The notes beneath the pieces are model-generated. The model made no database searches. It was not told the DNA's origin and worked only from the letters and a program-made list of their open reading frames with translations. A program made the position numbers and the translations under genes. Positions 1-7,098 of a stretch of 15,261 nucleotides of DNA are shown one piece after another. How positions within the stretch are numbered: the stretch's first letter is position 1; every line of letters starts with the position of its first letter. Source of the DNA: Bryobacteraceae bacterium (GTDB taxonomy: Bacteria > Acidobacteriota > Terriglobia > Bryobacterales > Bryobacteraceae); NCBI GenBank assembly GCA_014379815.1, contig JACMLA010000517.1, positions 1-15,261 of the forward strand. Direction: 5' to 3'.

Positions 1-546
1 ATCCGGTCCTGCAGAATGATCGATGGTGTGGTGTCCCAGCTCGGGATGCGCACCTGCAGTTCCCCGATACACCTTGCCATCGACAACAATTCCTACGCCG
101 ATTCCGGTGCTGATCGTCGTATAGAGAAAACGAGCGGAACCCCGCCCGGCGCCGTAACTGAACCCGCCGAGAGCTGCGGCATCGCAGTCATTCTCCAGGC
201 ACGCCGGAGCTTTGAAGTGCTTCTCAAGCTGACTGCAAAGTGGATATCCTTGCCATCCAGGCAGCAGTGCCACATCTCCGATCGTTCCTGAGACGGGATC
301 GACCGGGCCGGTGCATCCGACTCCTGTGGCTTCCAGTCGGCGGCCCACGCCAATTATCCCGTCATCCATTACCGCGCAAATCTGGCCCAGAGCTCGCTCC
401 GGGCCGAGGCTGGCTTCGGTGGGAAACTCAGAGGACCAGACTACCTCACCGAAGGAGCTTACGATACCAACGGCGATCTTAGTCCCGCCGATGTCGACAG
501 CACCGTACAGGCGCGACGAGGCGGCCTTTTTCACAGAAACGTCCAC
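1..546 (-). CDS. ROK-family sugar kinase (3' end cut by window)
   Basis: Translating the minus strand from GTG at 546 gives 182 codons without a stop that run off the window start. Near the N-terminus is the phosphate-binding motif DIGGTKIAVG, then GCTGPVDPVSG, the LENDCDAAALGG stretch with the probable catalytic Asp, and STGIGVGIVVDGKVYRG. The last visible part contains ELGHHTID, the ROK signature around the zinc-binding His. The CxCGxxGC zinc cysteines would lie beyond the edge. There is no N-terminal winged helix, so this is a glucokinase-type cytoplasmic sugar kinase and not a NagC/XylR-type repressor. It would phosphorylate a free hexose or similar sugar with ATP; the substrate cannot be read from the sequence. 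The start is GTG 546 or GTG 534; neither has a visible Shine-Dalgarno, and the predicted promoter would start the transcript almost at GTG 546. It is divergent from the GH38 gene, suggesting it handles the released sugar. Confidence 0.9.
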   Translation of the reverse strand, partial: MDVSVKKAASSRLYGAVDIGGTKIAVGIVSSFGEVVWSSEFPTEASLGPERALGQICAVMDDGIIGVGRRLEATGVGCTGPVDPVSGTIGDVALLPGWQGYPLCSQLEKHFKAPACLENDCDAAALGGFSYGAGRGSARFLYTTISTGIGVGIVVDGKVYRGTAGAHPELGHHTIDHSAGPD

Positions 547-553
547 ATGCGTT

Positions 554-582
554 AGTGTAGTCCAGTCAGACACTGCAGGCAA
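554..582 (-). promoter_or_regulatory. Predicted sigma70-type promoter of the ROK kinase
   Basis: On the minus strand there is TTGCCT (577-582, 4 of 6 matches to the -35 consensus), a 17-base spacer, and TACACT (554-559, 4 of 6 matches to the -10 consensus). The transcript would begin close to the GTG at 546, implying a leaderless or nearly leaderless message, which agrees with the lack of a ribosome binding site. The -35 box overlaps the palindrome at 579-590. Assigned by eye only. Confidence 0.4.
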
Positions 583-590
583 GCGCTTGC
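579..590. promoter_or_regulatory. LacI-family operator-like palindrome
   Basis: GCAAGCGCTTGC is a perfect 12-base palindrome with a central CG, the typical form of LacI/PurR/CcpA-family operators (AA-N-CG-N-TT core). It lies in the 130-bp gap between the divergent ROK kinase and GH38 genes, overlaps the predicted -35 of the ROK promoter, and sits about 20 bases upstream of the predicted GH38 -35 box. A LacI-family gene is encoded at 4677-5675 in the same cluster and is the natural candidate to bind it. Symmetry ends outside these 12 bases. Confidence 0.6.
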
Positions 591-610
591 TGAAGATCAG
601 GGAATCTTTC

Positions 611-639
611 TTGACATCGTTCGTAAAGTCTAATATTCT
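611..639 (+). promoter_or_regulatory. Predicted sigma70-type promoter of the GH38 gene
   Basis: A perfect TTGACA (611-616) is followed after 17 bases by TATTCT (634-639, 4 of 6 matches). Transcription would start near 646, leaving a leader of about 30 bases before the ATG at 677. The overlapping TAATAT at 631-636 is a better -10 sequence but gives only a 14-base spacer. Confidence 0.5.
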
Positions 640-676
640 TCATAGTCAACCGCTTGTCGTACCTCGAGCAAAACTC

Positions 677-1537
677 ATGATCCGCTTTCTTATTTTCTTT
701 CTCACACTCCACCTTGCTGTCTCCGGACAACAGAAGAAGATCTATCTTGCCCTGGACGATCACACTGACTACGTTTGGGCAGCAGATGAAGAGACCTACC
801 GCCAGGCCTTCATTGAAATGATTGACTATTACGTGGAGCAGGCGGACAAAACCAAAAACGAGCCCCCGGACTGGCAGAGCAGATTCCATGTTGGCGGCAG
901 TTTCTGGGTTTGGGTCTATGAGCGGAACAAGAGCCCCGCCGATTTTGCGAAGCTGATGGCGGCTATCCGCAGCGGACATATCAGCATGCCGTTAAACGCA
1001 CTGGACCAAACTTTCGGAGGCACGCCTACTGAAGCGGTGCTCCGCAGTATGTACTATGCCGGCTCACTTGAGAAGCGACATAAGATTAGCATCCCTCTTG
1101 CGATTGCCATGGAAAACCAAACGCTTCCCTACGGACTTGGAGCGCTTTGGGCCGGTGCCGGTGCGCGGTACTCCTGGAAGGGGATCTGCGGTTGCTTGAC
1201 AAAGCTTGAGAAGACCACGAGACGACCTTACGAAATCTATTGGTGGAAAGGTGCGGACGGCAGCAAGATCCTGATGAAGTGGAACACGATGATCGTTGGT
1301 GATTCCGGCGCACGCACCATGGGCGGCTATGCAGAAGGCCGGACACCGGATCGGGAGATTGCATTCGTAACGAAGGATCCCCGCTTCCTCTCCATCTATC
1401 CTTACCCTGAAGTCGGCATCTTCGGCAAGGGATGGGACGACATCAAAACGACCACCGAAGAGTTTGTGAATGCGGCGAAGAAGAACAGCACCCCTGAGCG
1501 GAAGGTGATTGTCTCGAACATGATCGATTTTTTCTAG
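677..1537 (+). CDS. GH38 N-terminal catalytic fragment (ends at the internal TAG)
   Basis: This 286-residue piece begins with a hydrophobic signal peptide (MIRFLIFFLTLHLAVSG, cleavage likely around residues 17-19). Residues 27-32 read DDHTDY, which appears to take the place of the HxDxGW zinc motif of classical GH38 enzymes. Further family-like blocks are GSFWVWVYE (74-82), AMENQTLPYGLGALWAGAG (144-162), YSWKGICGC (165-173), YWWKGADGSKILMKWN (188-203) and FGKGWDD (249-255). The canonical nucleophile block DxFGHS is not recognizable. Translated alone this would be a catalytic domain lacking its helical and C-terminal beta domains, and is unlikely to fold into an active enzyme. Confidence 0.6.
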   Translation: MIRFLIFFLTLHLAVSGQQKKIYLALDDHTDYVWAADEETYRQAFIEMIDYYVEQADKTKNEPPDWQSRFHVGGSFWVWVYERNKSPADFAKLMAAIRSGHISMPLNALDQTFGGTPTEAVLRSMYYAGSLEKRHKISIPLAIAMENQTLPYGLGALWAGAGARYSWKGICGCLTKLEKTTRRPYEIYWWKGADGSKILMKWNTMIVGDSGARTMGGYAEGRTPDREIAFVTKDPRFLSIYPYPEVGIFGKGWDDIKTTTEEFVNAAKKNSTPERKVIVSNMIDFF

Positions 1538-1618
1538 GAGTTCGAGAAGAAACATGGTGCTACTCTCCCTGCCTTCAACGCCAGCTTCGGCAATGAATGG
1601 GATCTCTATTCGGCATCG

Positions 1619-3304
1619 GTGACCGAAGTTGCTTCACGCGTGCGGCGCTCGGTAGAAAAGCTGCGCGGGGCCGAGGCGGTGGTCGCGTATTTGTCTCAAA
1701 AGTTCCCGGAGTTTATGCAGGGACGCAAAGAAGCGGCCTCCCGTGCCTGGATGGACCTTGGGATTTTTTGGGAGCACAACTGGACTGCCGATGCCCGGGG
1801 AGTGACTCGCGAAGATCGCAATCAATGGGGACGGCGAGTTGCCGCAGATTTTGAAACGTACGTCGAGTCCCTTCATGCGGACTCCTCTTATGCCTTGGCC
1901 GGAATGATCGACAGTCAGTCTGGCTCAGGCACCAATCGGAAATTCTACGTTTTCAATCCTCTCGGCTGGATGAGGTCGGATGCCGCAGACGTTTCGTTTG
2001 ACGGCAAGGGCCCTGTTCATGTCATCGATCTGACGACAGGCGAGGAGGTGCCCTCCCAGCTGGTCTCCTTGCCTGGCGAAAAAGATCTTCGCGTTTCGAC
2101 CTACCTTCGCATAGCAGCGCGCGATCTTCCCGCTGCGGGCTACAAGGTTTACGAGGTCCGCAATGGCGAGGGTAAAAAGTTCGGAGATGTGGCGACCGTC
2201 GAGACCAGCTCTACGGCAACCATCATTGGCAACGTGACGGGCAAGACCGTCGAGAACTCGGTATACAAGTTGCGGGTTGAGGATCGCGGTGCAATCACGA
2301 GCTGGATCGACAAGACAAGGGCGAACCGCGAGCTCGCCGGGCGCATGGACAATGGGCGCTCGTCTATCAACGATCTGGGGCTCGACCCCGGCACGCTGGA
2401 AGTAGAGAACGCGGGTCCGGTTTCCCTGACGTTGCGCGCCAGAGGCTCCGGCCCTCTCGCACATGAGAGTCGTATCACGCTTTACCGCGATTCCCGCCGC
2501 ATCGATATCCGTAACGACATCACGCAGAGCTTCGATGGCACCTACCACTGGGCTTTCGCATTCAATGTTGCATCACCTGACGTTTGGCACGAAGAACTGG
2601 GTGCTGTCATCCGTGCGAAATACCTGAAAGATGGGGGGCACTATTCGCCCGATATGTCGCGGCTGGACTACCTCAGTCTGAATCACTTCGCGGCGATGAA
2701 CGCCCCTGATGGAAGCGGCGTCACTCTCTCCAATTGGGACCTCGCATTTATGAAGCTTGGAGATAGCCAGATGCTGGGCTCGAAGCCTCACTTCGATACA
2801 AAGCTCCCTCTCATCCAGGTTCTTGCGGGAGGTCAGATTGACGCTCCGCGCGCTGGTATACCGCAGCAGGGTGGCGACAAACACTTTCTCCAGCGCTTTG
2901 CTCTTTCCTCGCACCAGAAGTTTAACCAAACGGAATCTATGCGGTTCTCGCTGGAGCATCAGAACCCTCCAATCACCGGATGGCTTCGCGCCGGAAACGC
3001 CTTTCCTGCCAAAACAGATTCACTGCTCACTGTCAGTAGTCCGAACGTCCTGCTGTGGGGCCTGAAAACTCCCGAGGACGGCGGGTCTGAGGGATTGATT
3101 GCGCGCGTTTGGACCTTCTCCGATAAGCCGGAAGAGTATCAGCTGAAGATGAAGTCACCGATCACCGGAGCCTGGAGTGCGACACATACGGAGCGTGATC
3201 TTGTCGCAATACCTGTCGCAGGAAACACTCTGGCCGTGAAAGCAGCGGAGCACCAGATCCAGACGATTCGCCTTAAATTACAGCGCCTCGAACTACAGCA
3301 ATGA
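1619..3304 (+). CDS. GH38 C-terminal fragment (middle helical and beta-sandwich domains)
   Basis: This is the part after the internal stop, in the same frame. The family-like sequence actually resumes directly after the TAG (EFEKKHG, then FGNEWDLY), upstream of the GTG at 1619. That GTG is the first plausible internal restart but has no Shine-Dalgarno. Fragment residues 1-95 are helical and include RAWMDLGIFWEHNWTADA, typical of the GH38 middle region. From about residue 107 (FYVFNPLGW) to the end is a beta-rich GH38 C-terminal region with blocks such as VYKLRVEDRGAITSW and IDIRNDITQSFDGTYHW. It has no signal peptide, so a separately made product would stay in the cytoplasm. I read it as the remaining part of one broken gene and not as an independent gene. 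Confidence 0.5.
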   Translation: MTEVASRVRRSVEKLRGAEAVVAYLSQKFPEFMQGRKEAASRAWMDLGIFWEHNWTADARGVTREDRNQWGRRVAADFETYVESLHADSSYALAGMIDSQSGSGTNRKFYVFNPLGWMRSDAADVSFDGKGPVHVIDLTTGEEVPSQLVSLPGEKDLRVSTYLRIAARDLPAAGYKVYEVRNGEGKKFGDVATVETSSTATIIGNVTGKTVENSVYKLRVEDRGAITSWIDKTRANRELAGRMDNGRSSINDLGLDPGTLEVENAGPVSLTLRARGSGPLAHESRITLYRDSRRIDIRNDITQSFDGTYHWAFAFNVASPDVWHEELGAVIRAKYLKDGGHYSPDMSRLDYLSLNHFAAMNAPDGSGVTLSNWDLAFMKLGDSQMLGSKPHFDTKLPLIQVLAGGQIDAPRAGIPQQGGDKHFLQRFALSSHQKFNQTESMRFSLEHQNPPITGWLRAGNAFPAKTDSLLTVSSPNVLLWGLKTPEDGGSEGLIARVWTFSDKPEEYQLKMKSPITGAWSATHTERDLVAIPVAGNTLAVKAAEHQIQTIRLKLQRLELQQ

Positions 3305-4659
3305 GCGCCGCGCCGCAGCCTGTCAAACTGCAGAGGGTCCTCTCACTTTGGGGTCTGCTTCTCTACGGCATCATCGTCATTCAACCCACGGCCCCGCTCG
3401 GATCCTTCGGCGTGGTCGCGAGCGTGGCGCAGGGTCATGTTGCCACTGCGATTCTCATTGCGATGCTTGCGATGGTGCTAACGGCCATTAGCTACGGTCG
3501 CATGTCGAACGTGCACCCGAATGCCGGTTCCGCATACGCGTATGTCAGTCGTGAATTGAACCCGCATCTCGGTTTTGTCACTGGCTGGAGTATCGCGATG
3601 GATTACTTGTTGAATCCCACAATCGGCACGATCTGGTGCAGTAAGGCCGCGATGAATTTAGCGCCACTTCCGTACCCGGTTTACGTGGTCTTCTTCGCAA
3701 TTCTGTTCACGTGGTTGAACATGCGCGGGTTGAAAGCCACCACGCGAATGAACTTGTTCCTGACACTTGGGATGGGCGTGGTACTCGTCGCTTTTTTCAT
3801 TACTGCGGCGGGCTATCTCATGCGCGAGGCCGGAGTCGCTGGTCTGCTTTCCACACAGCCGTTTTACGACCCTCAGACTTTTTCCTGGGCACTCGTCAGT
3901 ACTGGCACATCCATCGCGGTCCTCACCTACATGGGCTTCGACAGCATTAGTACCTTGTCGGAAGAAGTCGAGAATCCGAGGCGAAACATTCCCCTTGCAA
4001 CGGTGTTGCTCTGCGTGATCACCGGCGTTCTTGGGTGTCTGGAAGTCTACGTAGGCCAACTGATCTGGCCGGACTTCCGTACCTTCCCTGATATGGACAC
4101 CGCATACGTATCCGCGGCAGGACGCGCCGGCGGACCATGGATGTTCCATACGATGAATCTCACGCTCCTGGTTGCGACAATGGGCTCCAGTCTGGGCGCG
4201 CAACTAGGCTCGGTTCGGCTGCTGTATGCCATGGGCCGCGACGGTGCGCTCCCCAAACGATTCTTCGGATACCTGGATCCGCAACGCCGGGTCCCTGTGT
4301 ATAACCTCTATCTGACCGGAGTTGTAATCGCCGTTGGCGCTCTGACCATCAGCTACCAAAGCGGCGCGGAATTGCTCAACTTTGGAGCATTCATTGCGTT
4401 TATGGGCGTAAATCTCTCGGCGATGGCGCACGGCTACTTTCGCTCGCAAGACCGGAGCCTTCGCAGTATTGTCGTCAACCTGCTTCCACCCCTTCTGGGC
4501 TTTCTGATCTGCTTCTACATCTGGTGGAGTTTACGGACACCAGCGAAACTGCTGGGTTGCGGATGGCTGATTCTAGGCGGCATCTACTATTGGTGGCTCA
4601 CGGGCGGCTTCAAGAGAACCGTAACGTTCGCAGAAACGGAAACAGAGAGAGGCATCTAA
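3301..4659 (+). CDS. APC-superfamily permease
   Basis: This 452-residue protein is almost entirely hydrophobic, with about 12 predicted membrane helices, the usual size for amino acid-polyamine-organocation transporters. The first helix block (LWGLLLYGIIVIQPTAPLG) and the cytoplasmic-loop signature GFDSISTLSEEVENPRRNIP (about residues 213-232) are characteristic of APC permeases. The block RLLYAMGRDGALPKRF (about 308-323) is also typical. It should import an amino acid, amine or related small organic compound across the inner membrane, probably with protons. ATG 3301 overlaps the GH38 stop as ATGA and has no ribosome binding site of its own, so translation is probably coupled to the GH38 gene. 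That coupling puts its expression at the mercy of the internal TAG upstream. An APC permease next to a glycosidase and sugar kinase is unexpected; an amino-sugar-like or glycosylated amino compound is one possibility, but the substrate is unknown. Confidence 0.88.
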   Translation: MSAAPQPVKLQRVLSLWGLLLYGIIVIQPTAPLGSFGVVASVAQGHVATAILIAMLAMVLTAISYGRMSNVHPNAGSAYAYVSRELNPHLGFVTGWSIAMDYLLNPTIGTIWCSKAAMNLAPLPYPVYVVFFAILFTWLNMRGLKATTRMNLFLTLGMGVVLVAFFITAAGYLMREAGVAGLLSTQPFYDPQTFSWALVSTGTSIAVLTYMGFDSISTLSEEVENPRRNIPLATVLLCVITGVLGCLEVYVGQLIWPDFRTFPDMDTAYVSAAGRAGGPWMFHTMNLTLLVATMGSSLGAQLGSVRLLYAMGRDGALPKRFFGYLDPQRRVPVYNLYLTGVVIAVGALTISYQSGAELLNFGAFIAFMGVNLSAMAHGYFRSQDRSLRSIVVNLLPPLLGFLICFYIWWSLRTPAKLLGCGWLILGGIYYWWLTGGFKRTVTFAETETERGI

Positions 4660-4676
4660 GCTGATCCGACCCAACA

Positions 4677-5675
4677 CTAGGGAGTGTGTCTCGCGGTGCT
4701 GGTCGATTCCCGTACTACCAGGCTCGTAGGAAGCACTTCCTCGAAAGCTGGTTGTTGTTCCTTTAACATGCGGTTGAGAATCTCACAAGCTACGGTGCCC
4801 AGTTTCTCCCGAGGGATTTGAACAGTCGTCAACGGAGGATGACATAAGGACGCAAAAGGGATATCATCCGCGCCAACTACCGAGATATCCTGGGGCACAC
4901 GGATTCCAGACCGTAGGAGTGCACGGATCGCGCCGATCGCGGTAAGGTCGTTGCTGCAGATGATCACCGTTGGCAGCGGATGACTTGTCAGCAAACGCTG
5001 GACGGCGCGCTCGCCGCTGGCAACGTCATTATCCCCGTCAATCAAGCGCGGTTGCAGATCAAGAAGGCGGAGTGCTTCACCGATCGCGTCGAGATAGGCC
5101 TGATGCGAGGCGCGCGATTGTGGACCGGCAATAAAGGCAAAGTCGCGGTGGCCCAGGTTGTAGAGGAAGTTTACGGCTTCGTGCGTGCCCTTTGCGTAGT
5201 CGAGGCGGATGTTAGACCGCAGGGGCCCGATACTGCCGCAATCCAGGAAGACGCTCGCCACGCCGTTTGCCTCAAGCACCTGGCCCATTCCGGGGTCAAT
5301 CCGGGAGGTCATGACAGCAACTCCCGGAGTCTTATTCTCGATCATTTTGCGAAATGACCTCTCCGTCCGCCCCGCCTCATAGTTGGTCGTGGAAAGCAGT
5401 ACGTCATAGCCGATGGAATAGGCTGCCTGATCGAAGGCTTTAATCAAACCCGGCAGGAAGGGATTCTCGATGTCTGAAACAATCAATCCGAAAAAGTCAC
5501 TATGTCCGCGCGCCAGACGACGGGCATGCGCATTGCCGTGGAAGTTCAATTGGCGCATCGCCGCCAGAACGCGCTCGCGAACTTCCGGAGAGACGAACTT
5601 CGTATTGTTGAGAACGTGTGAGACTGTGGATTCGGAAACGCTGCTCAGTTCCGCTACATCCTTCATTTTTGCCAA
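4677..5675 (-). CDS. LacI-family transcriptional repressor
   Basis: A 332-residue cytoplasmic DNA-binding protein of normal LacI/GalR length. Residues 4-23 form the helix-turn-helix ([20 protein letters not shown]). The hinge-helix region around 49-58 ([10 protein letters not shown]) keeps the family Leu. The rest is a periplasmic-binding-protein-like effector domain, with [18 protein letters not shown] at its start, [19 protein letters not shown] and [20 protein letters not shown] near the end. The start is TTG at 5675: it gives the canonical MAxxKDVA opening and has GGAG about 10 bases upstream; ATG at 5666 would shorten the N-terminus. It probably senses a sugar derived from the substrate of this cluster and represses the cluster. 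The best visible operator candidate is 579-590, and the AAGCGCT core recurs just upstream of its own start. It is convergent with the permease, 17 bases away, and divergent from the Tat-exported gene. The stop is TAG. Confidence 0.93.
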   Translation of the reverse strand: MAKMKDVAELSSVSESTVSHVLNNTKFVSPEVRERVLAAMRQLNFHGNAHARRLARGHSDFFGLIVSDIENPFLPGLIKAFDQAAYSIGYDVLLSTTNYEAGRTERSFRKMIENKTPGVAVMTSRIDPGMGQVLEANGVASVFLDCGSIGPLRSNIRLDYAKGTHEAVNFLYNLGHRDFAFIAGPQSRASHQAYLDAIGEALRLLDLQPRLIDGDNDVASGERAVQRLLTSHPLPTVIICSNDLTAIGAIRALLRSGIRVPQDISVVGADDIPFASLCHPPLTTVQIPREKLGTVACEILNRMLKEQQPAFEEVLPTSLVVRESTSTARHTP

Positions 5676-5738
5676 GAGTGAAGCGCTCCGAATCCCTATT
5701 GTACGGCGTTTCGGGAATTACTAATCTCGCAGGGACCT
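5676..5738. promoter_or_regulatory. Divergent control region between lacI and the Tat-exported gene
   Basis: This 63-bp gap must hold the start signals of both genes. On the minus strand GGAG (about 10 bases before the TTG) is the probable lacI ribosome binding site. The sequence AAGCGCT (5681-5687), immediately upstream of lacI, matches the centre of the palindrome at 579-590, but its flanks are not symmetrical, so it is at best a weak operator. On the plus strand AGGGA (5731-5735) lies only 3 bases before ATG 5739. TTGTAC (5699-5704), 17 bases, TAATCT (5722-5727) is a poor promoter candidate. Confidence 0.35.
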
Positions 5739-7010
5739 ATGACGAACTCTTTCCTTACGAGGCGTGCTTTTGGTGCATGTGCGCTGGGAGCAGGTGTCGG
5801 TGTGTTGAGGGCAGAAACATCCGTCGATCAGGCCCACTGCCAGATTTGGCAACGATTCATCACCAGGCGATCCGTCATGCTCGACTATGTTGGGCTGAAC
5901 GGACATATCGATCATCCCTCGGCGGAGGAGTACCGCCTGGGGAAACCAAACGCCCTAGCCTGGTGGACTCCAACGGAGAACGGTGCCATGTTCAATGGCC
6001 TCTACCTCGTAGGGCTCCTGAATCGGTTTGCTGTGCGGGGCCAAGCGGATGACAAGCGTAAAGCACGCCGGCTGGTGCAAGGGCTCAGGATCCTGGGCTC
6101 TGTCGCCCGCATGCCTGGATTCGCGGCCCGAGGCGTTTCCATGGACGGCAAGTCCTGCCCCTTGCTTAGCAGTACGGACCAGTTCTTCCCGTGGTTTCTG
6201 GGGCTTTGGCGGTACTGGCGCTCTCCGATTCCCACATCCTCCGAACGGAACAAGATTCGAGCTCTTCTCAGTCAGGCCGTCGGCGAGATAAGACGTCTGC
6301 GGTATCGCGTCCCAACCCCACCGGCACTCCGCGTTGGCGAGTTAGGACTCGGTCTCGACGGATTTCTCCCGCTCGACGTGGAACAAGCGCCCCGGATGCT
6401 GTTTCTGGTGCGGGCCGCCCAGGAGATTACGGGCGACCCTTCCTGGAATGCGATCTATCGCGAATACTTGCCTGAGCGGTTGCCCTTTCTCCGCCAGGGC
6501 TGGAGTGTGGAGCAACTGAAAAACAATGCCTGGACAGCGATCGAGGCGGTCCTTGCTGTAGACGGGCTGGCTGATCTGGATTCTGACCCGGAGCATCAGG
6601 CGATCTTCCGGGACAGCTTGCAGCGCACGGCTGAGGCAGCTGTTACCAGACTCAAGGCGCACCTCGCAACGGAGCTCGACTACACCACCGTATTCGATCC
6701 TGACTGGCGAAAGATGAATACCGCATGGACGCCGCAGCGTTCGCTCAATGAAGCACGGGACGTGGCGCGAAAGCAGGGCCTGATCTTTAGCCGCCAGTCT
6801 CCCCGCTGGCCGCAGGAGAGGTTACACGTAGGAGAGCCGTTGAATCTTGCCTGGATGATTGCTCTTCCGCGGGACAAAGAGCACCTGGTCGCGCACCGCG
6901 AGTTGATTACCGGGACGCTGGGCCGGTATCAATACGACAAGCTTTATGTAGCTCGCTTCTTCGCTGCTGAGTGCGCATGGTTTCAATTGCAATCGGGCCT
7001 GTTGGGGTAA
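5739..7010 (+). CDS. Tat-exported protein of unknown function, predicted alpha/alpha-toroid
   Basis: This 423-residue protein starts with a twin-arginine signal (LTRRAFGACALGAG, residues 6-19) ending near LRA-ET (23-27), so it should be exported folded. The mature part is rich in aromatic residues and helices. Notable blocks are NALAWWTPTENGAMFNGLYL (71-90), FAARGVSMDGKSCPLLSSTD (128-147), QFFPWFLGLWRYW (148-160) and a C-terminal KLYVARFFAAECAWFQLQSG. The repeated helix-turn pattern with conserved aromatic/acidic loop residues resembles six-hairpin glycosidase-like toroids seen in polysaccharide-degrading bacteria, but I recognize no defined family or catalytic pair. ATG 5739 has AGGGA with a short 3-base spacer; no other start precedes the Tat signal. 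Its position beside lacI and upstream of a sulfatase suggests a role in glycan breakdown; this is inference. Confidence 0.85.
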   Translation: MTNSFLTRRAFGACALGAGVGVLRAETSVDQAHCQIWQRFITRRSVMLDYVGLNGHIDHPSAEEYRLGKPNALAWWTPTENGAMFNGLYLVGLLNRFAVRGQADDKRKARRLVQGLRILGSVARMPGFAARGVSMDGKSCPLLSSTDQFFPWFLGLWRYWRSPIPTSSERNKIRALLSQAVGEIRRLRYRVPTPPALRVGELGLGLDGFLPLDVEQAPRMLFLVRAAQEITGDPSWNAIYREYLPERLPFLRQGWSVEQLKNNAWTAIEAVLAVDGLADLDSDPEHQAIFRDSLQRTAEAAVTRLKAHLATELDYTTVFDPDWRKMNTAWTPQRSLNEARDVARKQGLIFSRQSPRWPQERLHVGEPLNLAWMIALPRDKEHLVAHRELITGTLGRYQYDKLYVARFFAAECAWFQLQSGLLG

Positions 7011-7098
7011 GGGCCCCCGTCTTAAGTTAGTCGCGCAAATAAAAGGCTCTGCGCGCCGTAGCTTGACGATGGGAACAACCTTCAGGCATCATTGCCCA

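Larger units (their letters stand above)
677..3304 (+). pseudogene. Secreted GH38 alpha-mannosidase-like protein, interrupted by one in-frame TAG
   Basis: One continuous frame of 876 codons runs from ATG 677 to TGA 3304 with a single internal stop, TAG at 1535-1537 (codon 287). The sequence on both sides of the stop reads as one glycoside hydrolase family 38 protein: signal peptide, catalytic N-terminal domain, helical middle region and C-terminal beta-sandwich. Family members of this type usually have an acidic residue at this place (DFF-E-FE), so GAG to TAG is the simplest origin. LacI (end 4677) and the response regulator (end 8499) both use TAG as their normal stop, which argues against genome-wide recoding. 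The start at ATG 677 is chosen because it opens directly into a signal peptide, lies about 30 bases after a good promoter and has a weak GAG at 666-668. The product would act outside the cytoplasm on alpha-linked glycans, possibly mannosides. The 3' end overlaps the permease start by 4 bases. If the stop is real, full-length enzyme is not made and polarity could reduce permease expression. Confidence 0.75.

Noticed and set aside
311..676. Upstream in-frame extension of the GH38 reading frame back to 311
   Set aside because: Positions 311-546 are antisense to the ROK kinase coding sequence, and the signal peptide starts exactly at ATG 677 behind a good promoter.
1535..1537. TAG as a recoded (pyrrolysine or suppressed) codon
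   Set aside because: Two other genes here end normally with TAG, no methylamine or Pyl machinery is visible, and the context (TAG followed by G) is not a known readthrough signal. A mutation or error is simpler.
1925..2548. 207-residue antisense open frame inside the GH38 gene
   Set aside because: It is the mirror of a well-supported coding frame, has low-complexity composition and no recognizable domain; the same applies to the other antisense frames in the long genes.
7002..7020. GGGG...CCCC stretch after the Tat-exported gene as an intrinsic terminator
   Set aside because: Only a 4-5 bp stem around a short loop and no following T-run, so not supportable.
7063..7098. TTG 7063 or ATG 7069 as the sulfatase start
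   Set aside because: Both put a polar segment ahead of the signal peptide and lack a Shine-Dalgarno; ATG 7099 starts directly with a typical signal peptide.
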